A DNA stretch of 64,000 nucleotides, taken from NCBI GenBank assembly GCA_911728435.2, contig OU452211.1:10336428-10400427 (forward strand), given 5' to 3'. Of this stretch, positions 34,781-44,911 are shown piece by piece. The position numbers and the translations under genes were made by a program. The DNA is from Apoderus coryli. Its lineage: Eukaryota; Arthropoda; Insecta; Coleoptera; Attelabidae. The notes beneath the pieces are model-generated. The model was not told the origin of the DNA. It was given only the letters and a program-made list of their open reading frames with translations, and did no database searches. How positions within the stretch are numbered: the first letter of the stretch is position 1; each line of letters begins with the position of its first letter.

Positions 34781-36664
34781 TATATTATGCAACAAGTGTA
34801 GTAAGTGAATTTGCATAAGGAATATAAATTATCTGACAATGCCTGATATTGTATAAAATTGCTAAAAATTCTTGGAGTAACAAATTGTAAGTTCTACAAT
34901 TTAAAATTCTATACAGTAAAAATGTTCAGGATTCCAATGACAACATGTATAATGAGTGACTACTTGTTGCTATCTCAATTAATCTAAGAAATACTTTACC
35001 TTAGATTAATGATTAAGAAACTATATCCAACACCATCAACTGTTCATGCGGAACATACCTGCAACAAAAAGAAAACAAAGATGTACTAAATGCATTTAAA
35101 AAATATTAAAACATTACACAATACAAGATTTTAATAATAAAAAAATACTGAGTACAGAATAATTGCAAAATAAAATTATAAAGAAAATATTAACTTCTAA
35201 TAATTTATGCCCGCATTCGACGTCTCATTTTTCTTTTGTATGTGAATTAGTCAGCCTTGAAGAGGACGTAAATATACACCAAAACGCTCTAAATTAGTAA
35301 TAATAATAAGTTCTGTCAAAATTAAACTTCCCTACAAAAAGGGGCAAGGAAATGGGTTCTGACAAGGCTCAAAAAGCAGCAGTCGCAGGTCAAAAATGCA
35401 TGTGTGTTTCATTTGGAAATCCAGGCTGAAAATCCCATGATTTCACAGTCTATTATTTTTATTTTTTCACTACATAAATCTGCTTCCAAGGTAGTAAAGA
35501 TAATCTTAAAAATTAACGTCTTGTCGTAGTGCAAATCCTTAATCTTGATGAAAGAGTTATTTGTCGGTGAAACTGTAGTCGCTTCGTTATATGTCCGGAG
35601 CCAGTTCGTCTTCAACAAACTGAGTGTTACCTTCTCTCTGGCGTATAATTTCGACCACAGTTATGGTATTGCTACGAATAAGTGCCAAAACAGAACAAGA
35701 ACGTTTCTTCCTTCAATCAACAAAAAATTAAATCAAATGACCCATTGACACCTTAACAGCAGTCTAGTCAGAAATGAGGCTCAATAAATACGAACCACTA
35801 ATGCTCTAGAATCATATGTAGTTTTACTCAATTCGAGATTTAAATAGAGTATAAAATCGGATATACTAAACCTTTCTACCTCCATTAATAATGACTAATA
35901 ATTTTAGGAAACACGCAAATAAATCCAATAATAAAGAAATACAAATCGAGCCTCGACGAAATAAATTTAATAGAATAATCGTCAACTGAATTATCCCTAG
36001 CTTAGCTTACTTTCATTATGTTTTTATAAAAACTCAAATCTCAAGATTATTCATTGATTAATAAAAATATCACAGGTTTCTCCCTATAAAGGCATCATCA
36101 GATCTATCGCAATTCGTAATAATAAAATTATAATAATATAATATAAAAAAACCAGTACAAATATTGCATAAAAAGATGAGTTACTTGTTTTAAAATTGGA
36201 ATTGTATTTTAACAATATGAACGTGACTTTTTTGTTAACTAAAAAATAATTAATATTTTCATTATTAATCAAAGAAAAGTTACACGCTTCAATATATAAT
36301 TTTACTGTCCACAATAACCTCTTTTTGGATAAATTCGTAATTAGGAGTAATGATCAATGCCTGATTACCCACTTCCATGAAAAACAAATTAGTTCAGGAA
36401 GGTTTTTTCTTTATTATTCTATCCACCTTTTCAAACAGAAATTAGCTATAATTTCTTTATGAACAAAACAGAATTCTTAGACTTAGTCGAGATATTATAG
36501 CTAATGGATACAAGGGATATCATTTTTACATTCAAACACCGTTAAGTTCAAAAAATATTTTAAAATAATTAAACTAATATCGGTGATAGAACTCCTGAGT
36601 TTTACTCGTTTGAAAGTTGTACAATTCTCAGAGACCATGAAAATACCGATAAATAGAGCCTATA
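34781..36664. other. No recognisable gene
   Basis: AT-rich DNA. The frames at 35409-35748 and 36084-36314 carry no known motif. It ends at the TA where the intact transposon begins. Confidence 0.45.
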
Positions 36665-37004
36665 CAGGGTGGTCCAACGAAAAGTTTGCACCTAGCTTTT
36701 CTCTTTTTTTTGTAGTCGAATGCGAAAATGCTCGGACACGTCGATTTTGCTTTTGAGGGGGACACATTTTAAACATATTTTTCGATCTGCGCCTTTAACC
36801 CCCTAGCGGGGGTGAGTAACAACCCTAAAATTTTAAATGGAAAGAGGGGTCTAATGACATATCATTTGAAAGGACACAAAATTGTCTTTCTAATGATACC
36901 CTATTTGTCGAATTTTACTAAAACAGTTAATACGAAAACGACTTTAAAGACATTAAGCCGATAATTTTGGTATTAATGAGAAATACAAATAAGTTTTAAT
37001 TATT
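36665..37004 (+). repeat. Left terminal inverted repeat, 340 bp
   Basis: Identical to the inverse of 38412-38751. It contains an 8-T run and the internal palindrome-like CCCCCTAGCGGGGG at about 36800-36813, which is mirrored in the right repeat. Confidence 0.92.
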
Positions 37005-37108
37005 GCGAGTGAAAACACCTGCAATCGTTAGTACATTCCAATGTTTGTTAGTTTTAACATTGCTTTGTAAAAAAAGTAAACAAGCTGTTAAATTGATTTA
37101 TTAAAACG

Positions 37109-38221
37109 TTACATTAACAAATGTTGAAAATGTGACCCATTTGATTCCATACAATAATACAGATTTTGTTCAAATCTATTTCTAACATTTTGTAGCATAT
37201 CAGGTGTTATGTTTCTGCACTCTTCTGTAATGCGTTGGCGAAGATCTTCTATGGACTCGGGCTTCGTGGCAAAACATTTATTTTTTAAGTGCCCCCAAAG
37301 AAAAAAGTCTAAAGGCGATAAATCCGGTGACCTGGCAGGCCATTCAATTGGGCCCCTCCTTCCAATCCACCGTCCAGGGAACCGGTCATCTAAGAACTGT
37401 CTTACAGGAGCCACATAGTGCGGAGGTGCTCCATCTTGCTGGAAATAAAGCCGATCAGCAGTATGATTTTGGTCATCTTCTATTATTTGTGTTATTAAAG
37501 GATCAATTGTGTCTTCAAGCATGTTTAGGTACACTTCACCAGTTAAATTTCCAGGAATAAAAAGTGGTCCTATAATATGATTTCCTAATATGCCACACCA
37601 GACGTTTATTTTTTGAGGATACTGGGTATGAACCTCACGGAATAAATGTGGGTTACTGTCATCCCAGTAACGGCAATTGTGCCTATTTACAGCTCCATTC
37701 AAATAAAATGTGCATTCGTCGGAAAAACAAATGTTAAATAATAATTGCGGATCTTCAATTAAACGCTGGCTCATTGCTTCACAAAATTGCAGCCTTCTAT
37801 CAGGATCATCCTCATTTAGTTCCTGTACTAATTTGATTTTGTACGGATGAAATTTGTACGCTTTTAAAATTCGTATTATGGACGAACGGGAGACACCTGA
37901 GGCTTCAGCTAGTTGACGGGTACTTTGACTATGATCCATTTCAACATGCCCTAAAACAGCGACTTCCACAGCTTCATTTCTGATCGGTTTCTGCGGCTGG
38001 TGTTTTACATTACAGACAGATCCGGTATCTACAAACTTTTTAACTAACTTGCCAACGTACACATCATTCACATTTTTATCGGGATGTCTCTCATTAAATA
38101 AGCGAGCCGTAAGTCTAGCACTACTATTATTTTGAAAATAAAGTTTAACAATTTCAACTCGTTCTAGAATGGAATAAATCATTTTGTACGGTAAAAGTAA
38201 AATAACTTGAGAAGCACCCAA
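37109..38221 (-). CDS. DDE transposase, IS630/Tc1-mariner superfamily (370 aa)
   Basis: The enzyme would cut and rejoin the element's ends at TA sites. Residues 14-60 form an HTH of the DUF4817 type (IVKLYFQNNSSARLTARLFN). Residues 97-130 form a second HTH (STRQLAEASGVSRSSIIRIL). The catalytic domain has Asp168 (FSDECTFYLNG), Asp263 (YFQQDGAPPHY) and Asp305 (SPDLSPLDFFLWG), with 41 residues between the last two. The protein ends with the FxxNLYYCMES.GSHFQHL type tail seen in the group. No stop or frameshift interrupts it. Met1 is the first in-frame start; Met14, directly before the HTH, is an equally likely real start (38182). It lies between the inverted repeats, which probably carry its promoter. 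Confidence 0.92.
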   Translation of the reverse strand: MGASQVILLLPYKMIYSILERVEIVKLYFQNNSSARLTARLFNERHPDKNVNDVYVGKLVKKFVDTGSVCNVKHQPQKPIRNEAVEVAVLGHVEMDHSQSTRQLAEASGVSRSSIIRILKAYKFHPYKIKLVQELNEDDPDRRLQFCEAMSQRLIEDPQLLFNICFSDECTFYLNGAVNRHNCRYWDDSNPHLFREVHTQYPQKINVWCGILGNHIIGPLFIPGNLTGEVYLNMLEDTIDPLITQIIEDDQNHTADRLYFQQDGAPPHYVAPVRQFLDDRFPGRWIGRRGPIEWPARSPDLSPLDFFLWGHLKNKCFATKPESIEDLRQRITEECRNITPDMLQNVRNRFEQNLYYCMESNGSHFQHLLM

Positions 38222-38411
38222 ACTGAATCAATGAAAAGACTAAAATAAACGGTGTAAATTCTTTTCCTACACGTATCTGCAGTTTTTATTTCAACAAAAA
38301 ACGCAAACGATTAGTGAGGAATTTAGTTCTGATAAATAAGATAGTGTTTTTGAAATCCCGTTTTTCTTCAAAGTAAATAATTTAGAAATGATTGTAGTTG
38401 TTTTCAGTCGT

Positions 38412-38751
38412 AATAATTAAAACTTATTTGTATTTCTCATTAATACCAAAATTATCGGCTTAATGTCTTTAAAGTCGTTTTCGTATTAACTGTTTTAGTA
38501 AAATTCGACAAATAGGGTATCATTAGAAAGACAATTTTGTGTCCTTTCAAATGATATGTCATTAGACCCCTCTTTCCATTTAAAATTTTAGGGTTGTTAC
38601 TCACCCCCGCTAGGGGGTTAAAGGCGCAGATCGAAAAATATGTTTAAAATGTGTCCCCCTCAAAAGCAAAATCGACGTGTCCGAGCATTTTCGCATTCGA
38701 CTACAAAAAAAAGAGAAAAGCTAGGTGCAAACTTTTCGTTGGACCACCCTG
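38412..38751 (-). repeat. Right terminal inverted repeat, 340 bp
   Basis: Perfect inverse of 36665-37004. It lies upstream of the transposase start, so it probably contains the promoter as well as the transposase binding sites. Confidence 0.92.
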
Positions 38752-38753
38752 TA

Positions 38754-39110
38754 TATAGCACATTAGAGCTCATACGCGATAAAAGATTTATCAGTACTTA
38801 AAGATCGGTTATACCAAAATAAATATTTTTGTAGACCAATTAATTAAATAATGTTGTGTGAAGGTGCAATCAGTCAAGTGCTTGTGCTGTTGTCGAGGAG
38901 AAGTTTGGTTTTCGGTGGTTTGTGGGGGAAGGAGTATCGTGAGACTTGCATTGGAGATGATGTGCGTTTTGGGTTTTTTAGTTTTAAATGATTGACGGCA
39001 AAGCTTGATTTAACAAAAACTTTTTATTTTGTGACTTGGATTTTTTCACGCAATGAGTTGATAAATAGATTTCCCAAAAATAATATGTGCTGACTAAGTT
39101 GAATAACATA
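38754..39110. other. No recognisable gene
   Basis: A G/T-rich patch at 38860-39010 shows no motif. It may be the outer part of the Penelope-like element that follows. Confidence 0.35.
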
Positions 39111-39135
39111 GCTTTTCGTAAGAATCTCTTGTAAC

Positions 39136-39163
39136 CACTGATGATGCAGCCCGGAGCTACGAA
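39136..39163 (+). ncRNA. Hammerhead-like box, Penelope region, box 1
   Basis: CTGATGA is followed by a GC-rich hairpin (GCAGC...GCTAC, one mismatch) and GAAAC. An extra T sits between CTGATGA and the hairpin. Penelope-like elements are known to carry hammerhead motifs in their terminal repeats, and this one lies about 1 kb from the GIY-YIG remnant. Confidence 0.4.
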
Positions 39164-39438
39164 ACATGTATGGTGACAAATGTGATTTGTTGGAGATATT
39201 TATTGGAGTTTATTGTGTGGAGGTCGACTTTTATTTCAAGAATATTTAATTATTCTACTCCACATCGATATGGACTACTTCTTTTGAACCAATTAATTAA
39301 ACTAAATTCGCAAAAACTGCACTATTATTATTTTTTCAATTCGATTTTTCTTGGGGTGTTTTTTTTTACAAAATTTTTTTAAACAAAAACAATATCAATT
39401 TTTTATTTTCGTCAAAATACTTAAATATGATGAATAAC

Positions 39439-39475
39439 GACGTTTCGTTACTAATTAGTACCTTCTTCAGGTTTG
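39439..39475 (-). ncRNA. Hammerhead-like box, Penelope region, box 2
   Basis: On the minus strand CTGAAGA is followed by the near-palindrome GGTACTAATTAGTAAC and then GAAACGTCG. CTGANGA, a hairpin and GAAAC with GTC are the hammerhead core elements; the pairing at the base of the hairpin is imperfect. Confidence 0.45.
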
Positions 39476-39797
39476 CACACAATTTTTTTCAGAAAATTAC
39501 ATACATTATTTTAGATAATTTTTTATACATATTTTTGTTTCTTTCGAATTTGACAACCGTTCCAAGGTTATCTCAAGGTCAACTTTGGGTTTCTAAATAA
39601 AAACATAGATTTTTAATTACAGAATCGTATTCTACAGAAAAAAACAAATAACTTTTGTTAACAACATTTTTTTAATCCGATTGAAATAATAAAATTTTTT
39701 ACAACATTTGCTAATACACGAAAGATAAAAATGCTATATCCCATGCATTTTATTACTGTGTTGCGGAGAAGTTTACGAGAACGTATTTTACTAAATT

Positions 39798-39820
39798 CCT
39801 GATGAAGAAATGTTGAAACA
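39798..39820 (+). ncRNA. Hammerhead-like box, Penelope region, box 3
   Basis: CTGATGA, a 9-nt spacer able to form only a tiny stem, and GAAAC. It is a weak match taken alone; I list it because two similar boxes lie within 700 bp. Confidence 0.25.
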
Positions 39821-39866
39821 GAGAAAATAAATAATGGCATTTAAATAATTATCTAAAAACAAATAA

Positions 39867-40575
39867 TCAGTCGATGATTTTTAAATTGTTGAACCTCAGA
39901 TCCAAGAACAAAAAACAGAGAATTCGGTAATGAAAAATATATGTTGTGGGACATACTGCTGCTAGATGCTGAATGTCAGTTCTGTTATTAACGCTGTTTT
40001 TATTTTTTTTGATGTATATCATTTCTAAAAATTCTCTTTTTTTGTGTGTTTTTCCATGTCTATGTAAAATTTTGATATTACAAAAGTTTTTTAGTGCTGT
40101 TTTGTTATTAGAGTTTTTGTGTCCGTTTAATCTTTTTTCCAAATTTTGCATGGTTTTTCAAAATAAACACCATCGCAATTGTCACATGGAATTTGGTAAA
40201 CTACATGGAATTTTTTGAGATGTGGTGTTTTTGTTTTTAAATTGCTAAAAACTTTTGGTCTCAACGTGTTTGTGTTTTTGTGGCGTGGTTGCAAATTATA
40301 GGGTTTTATTTTTTTTGAAATGACTCTGAGAAACCATGTATTTTGTATTTTTGTTTGTAACTTTTTTTTGTTCATCGTCATTGTAAAATTTGTGAATGCG
40401 TTTTTTAAAAATTTTGTTTACAAAATTTTTGGGGTAGTTGTTTTTGCTTAGCGTATTTTTAGCTTGATCAATACATTCCCTTCTATATTCTGGATATGTC
40501 AGTTTTATTACTCTATCACCGAGACCAATTACCACACTTTTTTCTGCGGTATAGGATGGTTGGAATGTATTCATA
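39867..40575 (-). pseudogene. Penelope-like element, RT tail and GIY-YIG endonuclease relic
   Basis: The minus-strand frame 40574-40296 reads SYTAEKSVVIGLGDRVIKLT, then YPEYRRECIDQAKNTLSKNN and YPKNFVNKIFKKRIHKFY, the connector after the RT in Penelope-like elements. Frame 40381-40127 gives VVYQIPCDNCDGVYFEKPCK, the GIY-YIG N-terminal block (normally VYKIPC..C...YIGQT). Frame 40151-39867 continues with LEKRLNGHKN, NNKTALKN, NIKILHRHGKTHKKREFLEM and IYIKKN, the rest of that nuclease. Frameshifts join the three frames. GVYFE in place of CYIGQ suggests the nuclease motif is damaged. The RT palm is missing, replaced upstream by an inverted duplicate. Confidence 0.8.
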
Positions 40576-40812
40576 AAGATAGAAGGAAAATGAATGTATT
40601 GATAAAGCTAAAAACAACGAAGTACCCCAAAAACTTTTTTTAAAAACGCATTCACAAATTTTACAATGACAATAAACAAAAAAAAAGTTACAAACAAAAA
40701 TACAAAATACATATCCATTCGAGAATCCTTCCAAAAACAATTAAAACCCTATAATTTGCAAACATGCCACAAAAACACAAACACGTTGAGACCAAAAATT
40801 TTTAGCAATTTG
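40239..40812. repeat. Inverted duplication inside the Penelope-like element
   Basis: The segment 40239-40489 reappears in inverse at 40577-40812. Shared runs include CGCATTCACAAATTTTACAA, AAGTTACAAACAAAAATACA, CCCTATAATTTGCAA and AAACACAAACACGTTGAGAC. The right arm has two small deletions. About 90 bp separate the arms, so the DNA could form a large hairpin. Penelope-like elements often insert as partial copies in inverted arrangement, which would explain it. Confidence 0.85.
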
Positions 40813-42265
40813 ATTTAATTAATTAATTTTATTATTGTTGTGACTGTGAGAATGTGAGAATTTTGAAACAAGAAATTGAAGAATTTTTATAAGAAAGTCG
40901 GAAAGAGCGAGGATACTCGGGATTGAAGTTAAATTTATATCAACATATTAGCTCGTTTTATTAAATAATGCAAAGTTAAATCCTAATATATTTTAATATG
41001 AATTGTAAATTCAGTTTTGTGTACTTTTGTAGCTCTAACAATTAATGTAGACAAACTTTTTTTTTTATAAATAATATATAATCTACTTAAGTGTTTTTCT
41101 AAACAGACTCAATCTTATAATTGGATTATATTTGACCACAATTATTACAATTAACTTAACTCTCAGGAAGGTTTGATTAATAAAACCGAAACCTTAGCAT
41201 TGGAATAAATATTTTGCCACTCGAAGTCTAATTATTAATGATTTGGGTAGGGTTTCTCGGTAAACATACCATAATAAATAAACTCCTTTTAGCACAAATT
41301 TTCACCACAAACTTATGTTCCGCCACTGTCCGTCTATACATTAATTATTATCAGCAATTAAACATTAAAACGAGGTTTAGTGACCGTTCGCTGTACACTA
41401 ATACTATACGCATAGAGGTGTATATATTATATAAAGTGTGGTGGTCCGGCAAGAGCAGCAAAGGCCGGATATGAATTTATACGCGCCAGTTCCAGTCGAA
41501 TACTAATTTCAGTATTTGTATTCATGAAGTTAAGATTAAGCCGGGCTGGAAACAACTTGATTCGATTGAATTATTTAATAGCTGCTGCTGTGCTGTGGTG
41601 GGAAAGCATGCGGCTGTTCTATGGTCAGATTATCATTATACCATCACTCGGTATATGGATTTCCGGAGTCAAAAAAGAATTTATGGTCACAATAAACAGA
41701 TATACCGGGTGTATGCAGACACGAGGTGATAAAGTTGCAATTAATTCTCTCTTTGATCCTACATGACCAAGAATACGAGAAAAATCAGTTTCACAAATAC
41801 CAAGGAGCTGGCAATTGAAATGTCCCACTGCTCCACTATATTCCTATATACAATGTGTCCCCGAATAGGTGAAGCGACTTTTGTAAACAACAAAAAATGT
41901 TCGAGTTTAAATTTAATCTTCTGGGGTCCTGCCCTGCTTGGTTTGAAACTATTTTGAGACAAACTTATAAAGTATTAGACGAAATTTGCAAAATTATGGA
42001 AAGAGACCTAAGATTTGCAAATATTGCAATTGTGGAAAATTTAGTTTTGGGAAACTGAAATGGAAAATCCTTAAATTTAATTTCGTGAGCGATACAATAC
42101 ATAGTAACAAACAAAAACTTTTTCGTACAAAATATAACCTCCTTGTTCCTTTGATATGCCAATAATAGTTAGGTAGCGACCATCGAAGGGTTTACTGCGG
42201 CTCATACCTATTCATTCCCAGCTAAAGCCGGACATAAGAAAATAAATCAAGCCTAAGCAGGAAGA
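40813..42265. other. No recognisable gene
   Basis: The frames at 41238-41474, 41524-41766 and 41763-41957 carry no known motif. Confidence 0.4.
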
Positions 42266-43360
42266 AGAAGTATACGTTATGTGCGGAATACCACAGGAAT
42301 CAGTGTTGGGTCCCCTCCTATGGAACATTTTCTACGATCCAGTCCTCAGTCTCCCATGGATGGAAGGAGTACAAACAATAGCATTTGCCGATGATCTGGG
42401 CATTTTGGTTACGCCAGACTGGAAGAATGATCTGGTGTACAAAGTCGAGGTTTCCCTAGAAGTGGTGAAAGACTGGATGGCACTAAGTGGACTTAAATTA
42501 GCTAAAGAAAAAAACAGAGGCAATAATTCTAGCAGGACCAAGACAGAGACAAGAAGTGTCGTTTTGAATCCTTTGAAATCCTTAAAAGAACGATCAAATA
42601 TCTAGAAATAACTCTCGAAAAAGATTTAAGTTTTGGTCCTAATATACTGGAAGCAGTAAAAAAGGCTGAGAAAAGAACCATGGCATTGAGCAGATTCCTA
42701 CCCAATCTGGGAGGACCTGGATCCATCAAGTGAAGAACACCCATGGAGTAATGAGGTCAATAGTAACTTACGATATGGTACAATTCCCCCCAAATGAAAA
42801 AATACCGAAATGTAGCCAAAATATGTCAAAGCAAATCTTCTTGAGTTTACAGCGGGTACCGCACAATTTCTGCTGAGGCACTGCAAGCGATTACAGGAAT
42901 ATCACCGCTGGGCCTCATAGTAGAGGAAAAAACAGATTGTACACTCAAGGAGAAGCCAGGAACCATATACTAGAAAGAGCGTGAACCCTAGAACGATGGC
43001 AAATAAGATCGGAAAACTTGACGCAAAACGCCCAGTGGACAAAGACTCTGATCCCAAATGTTATTACATGGACAAACTGCAAACACAAAGTTATAGAATA
43101 CTATATAACACAATTTTTATCAAGACAAAAAAGGGGGTTTCTTCAGGGCCTCTTGTTCTGTGAGCTGATGCGCAGACTATATACGTCCTCAAATAATAAA
43201 AAAAAAAAGAGCCGGACGTATTACGGCGTCTTATCACTCTCCAGGTATAAACGGCATTCGGGATTTTCTGAGAGATCTGGGTTGATGCATCAAATGACAA
43301 CGACCACTGTCTGGTCCAAATCGACAGCGCAGATGAGATCTACTCATACCCAATAACTTG
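42266..43360 (+). pseudogene. R1-like retrotransposon RT, C-terminal part
   Basis: MCGIPQESVLGPLLWNIFYD starts at the PQGSVLGP block. TIAFADDLGIL is motif C, followed by GLKLAKEK. After a frameshift near 42595 come KYLEITLEKDLSFGPNI and KAEKRTMALSRFLPNLGGPG. A further frame from about 42990 gives LERWQIRSENL, QNAQWTKTLIPNVITWTNCK and YYITQFLSR. This is the R1/TRAS C-terminal block (W...W....GRWT..LIP....W..RKHG.....LTQFLSGHG); the Cys-His knuckle that normally follows is lost. The domain order is right, but several shifts and stops break it. R1 proper inserts in rDNA; no rDNA is seen here. Confidence 0.75.
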
Positions 43361-44911
43361 CCTTGCTCTAGATGATCTACCAACTTGAATTTGTTTGAAT
43401 AAATTCTGGAGTTTTGGATGTCCACTTTATCTAGTTGCAAAAGATGGAGTATGTTCGGTATGCATTTCGACCACCATTAAACATTTTAAAGCAAAGAATT
43501 TTATCACTGCCAAAATTCATCATTTTTCCGTTGTACATAAATTGATAAGATGAAATCTCAAAGAGCTCTTGAAAACATTTTTAAAGGCTGCCTTCGTAAG
43601 TAAAGTAAGTTTTCTAATTCTTATCTTATATACTGACAGAACAGGGAAAGACTTATTCATACATATGTAATATTTTTCCGTTAGAACATACTAGAGATTA
43701 AAATATTAATATAAAAATAACGCGTTTGTTCCTGCTCAACCATTTATTTCCTTGTGATTATACTTTTAAAATAATGAACACTAACTCATTAAGAACGATA
43801 CGCTATCTGATTTAACATGAAGTCGCTGAGGCAAGGAAACAGAAGCATAAATTGTTTTTGATATGTAAGAATAGATTTATAGGTTGCTATAAAAATAACT
43901 ATTGTGCGTTTTCCTTACTAAAGAAAATGTAATGGCTTGATAAGTGTGTTATGATCTGAAAGATAATGCCATGTTTTTGAGATGGGTTTCTGTAAAACTG
44001 TATAATATTTAGAGTGAAAAACACCTAGTGATCCCCTGTTTATTGTTGGGCGTAGTTAGAGGAATAATATTAAATAAAATGTCTCCAAATAGGCTTAAAA
44101 AGTAACAATCCAACAAAATTGATACATTTGTAACTTGTTTCCTGAAGCAATTTAGATTCTGACCAACTTGCGTACAGATTTTCAAATTGGAGCCGCCCTA
44201 CAACGCTTGCTGAATTATTTTGTAAATGGAAATAACAAATAAAAATCTTTGATTAGGACTTTTGCTTTCTAGAAAATTATTTTATATAAGATGGTGGCAG
44301 AGCGAACAAAATTACTGAAAAAAAATAAAAGAAAAGAAAACATACACACCACAAGATAGGACAGAAAAATGAAAAACGGAGCCACTAGCCGATTGTCGCA
44401 AAACAAAAACATCGAACGACACTGGCCCCGATCTCCTCGCCGACGATTCAGTGGAGCTCAGGTGAATTGCAGTAGTGGTACCCAGCGTCGCTGTCCGGTC
44501 TAATAGACTAGAACCACTCCCCGGTTCGCCAAGCACCACCCTCCGTCAACCAGCCTTCCAAAGAACCTCGCCACTCAAGGCAGCCCTTGAAGACCATACA
44601 GCACCTGCCGCACGAGAGCCGGAAATTCGGTTGTAGATCTTCAATGCCACAATCAAATGAAAAATGCTATAGATATTTGTGGCAGTAAATATATAATAAG
44701 ATAAATCATTGTGTAGCATAGCGGACAGAAAACAGAAACACAATCAAAAGTTGAATCGCCGATCGTATCAAGAAAGGGCAGTTGAATATTGGTAAGGTAT
44801 ATAATAAAGTTTTATTTCGATGATTTTTCCAATACTGAACAGAATGCTCCTGCTACCTTTCATTCTCATAGATATTGAAGTCAGAATCTGATCCACAAGC
44901 ATCGCTTGGTG
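43361..44911. other. No recognisable gene; GC-richer patch at 44385-44640
   Basis: 43361-44280 is AT-rich with no motif. At 44292 TGGTGGCAGAGCG resembles a retroelement primer-binding site, followed by a Pro/Ser/Arg-rich open stretch (44312-44620) that could be the start of a gag. I found no LTR that ends next to it, so I do not call an element. Confidence 0.3.

Larger units (their letters stand above)
36665..38751 (-). mobile_element. Complete IS630/Tc1-mariner-type transposon, 2087 bp
   Basis: The element runs from CAGGGTGGTCCAACG at 36665 to CGTTGGACCACCCTG at 38751 and is flanked by TA on both sides, the target of this superfamily. Its terminal inverted repeats are 340 bp each and show no mismatch (36665-37004 against 38412-38751); similarity then decays within 30 bp. 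A single open 370-aa DDE transposase occupies the interior on the minus strand. Long repeats, TA target and the DDE spacing fit a DD41D-like branch. The perfect repeats and intact frame suggest a recent insertion or recent repeat homogenisation. Confidence 0.92.

Noticed and set aside
44292..44640. Primer-binding-site-like TGGTGGCAGAGCG with a gag-like Pro/Arg-rich stretch
   Set aside because: No LTR ending beside it, no polymerase downstream and no second LTR; the motif alone is too weak.
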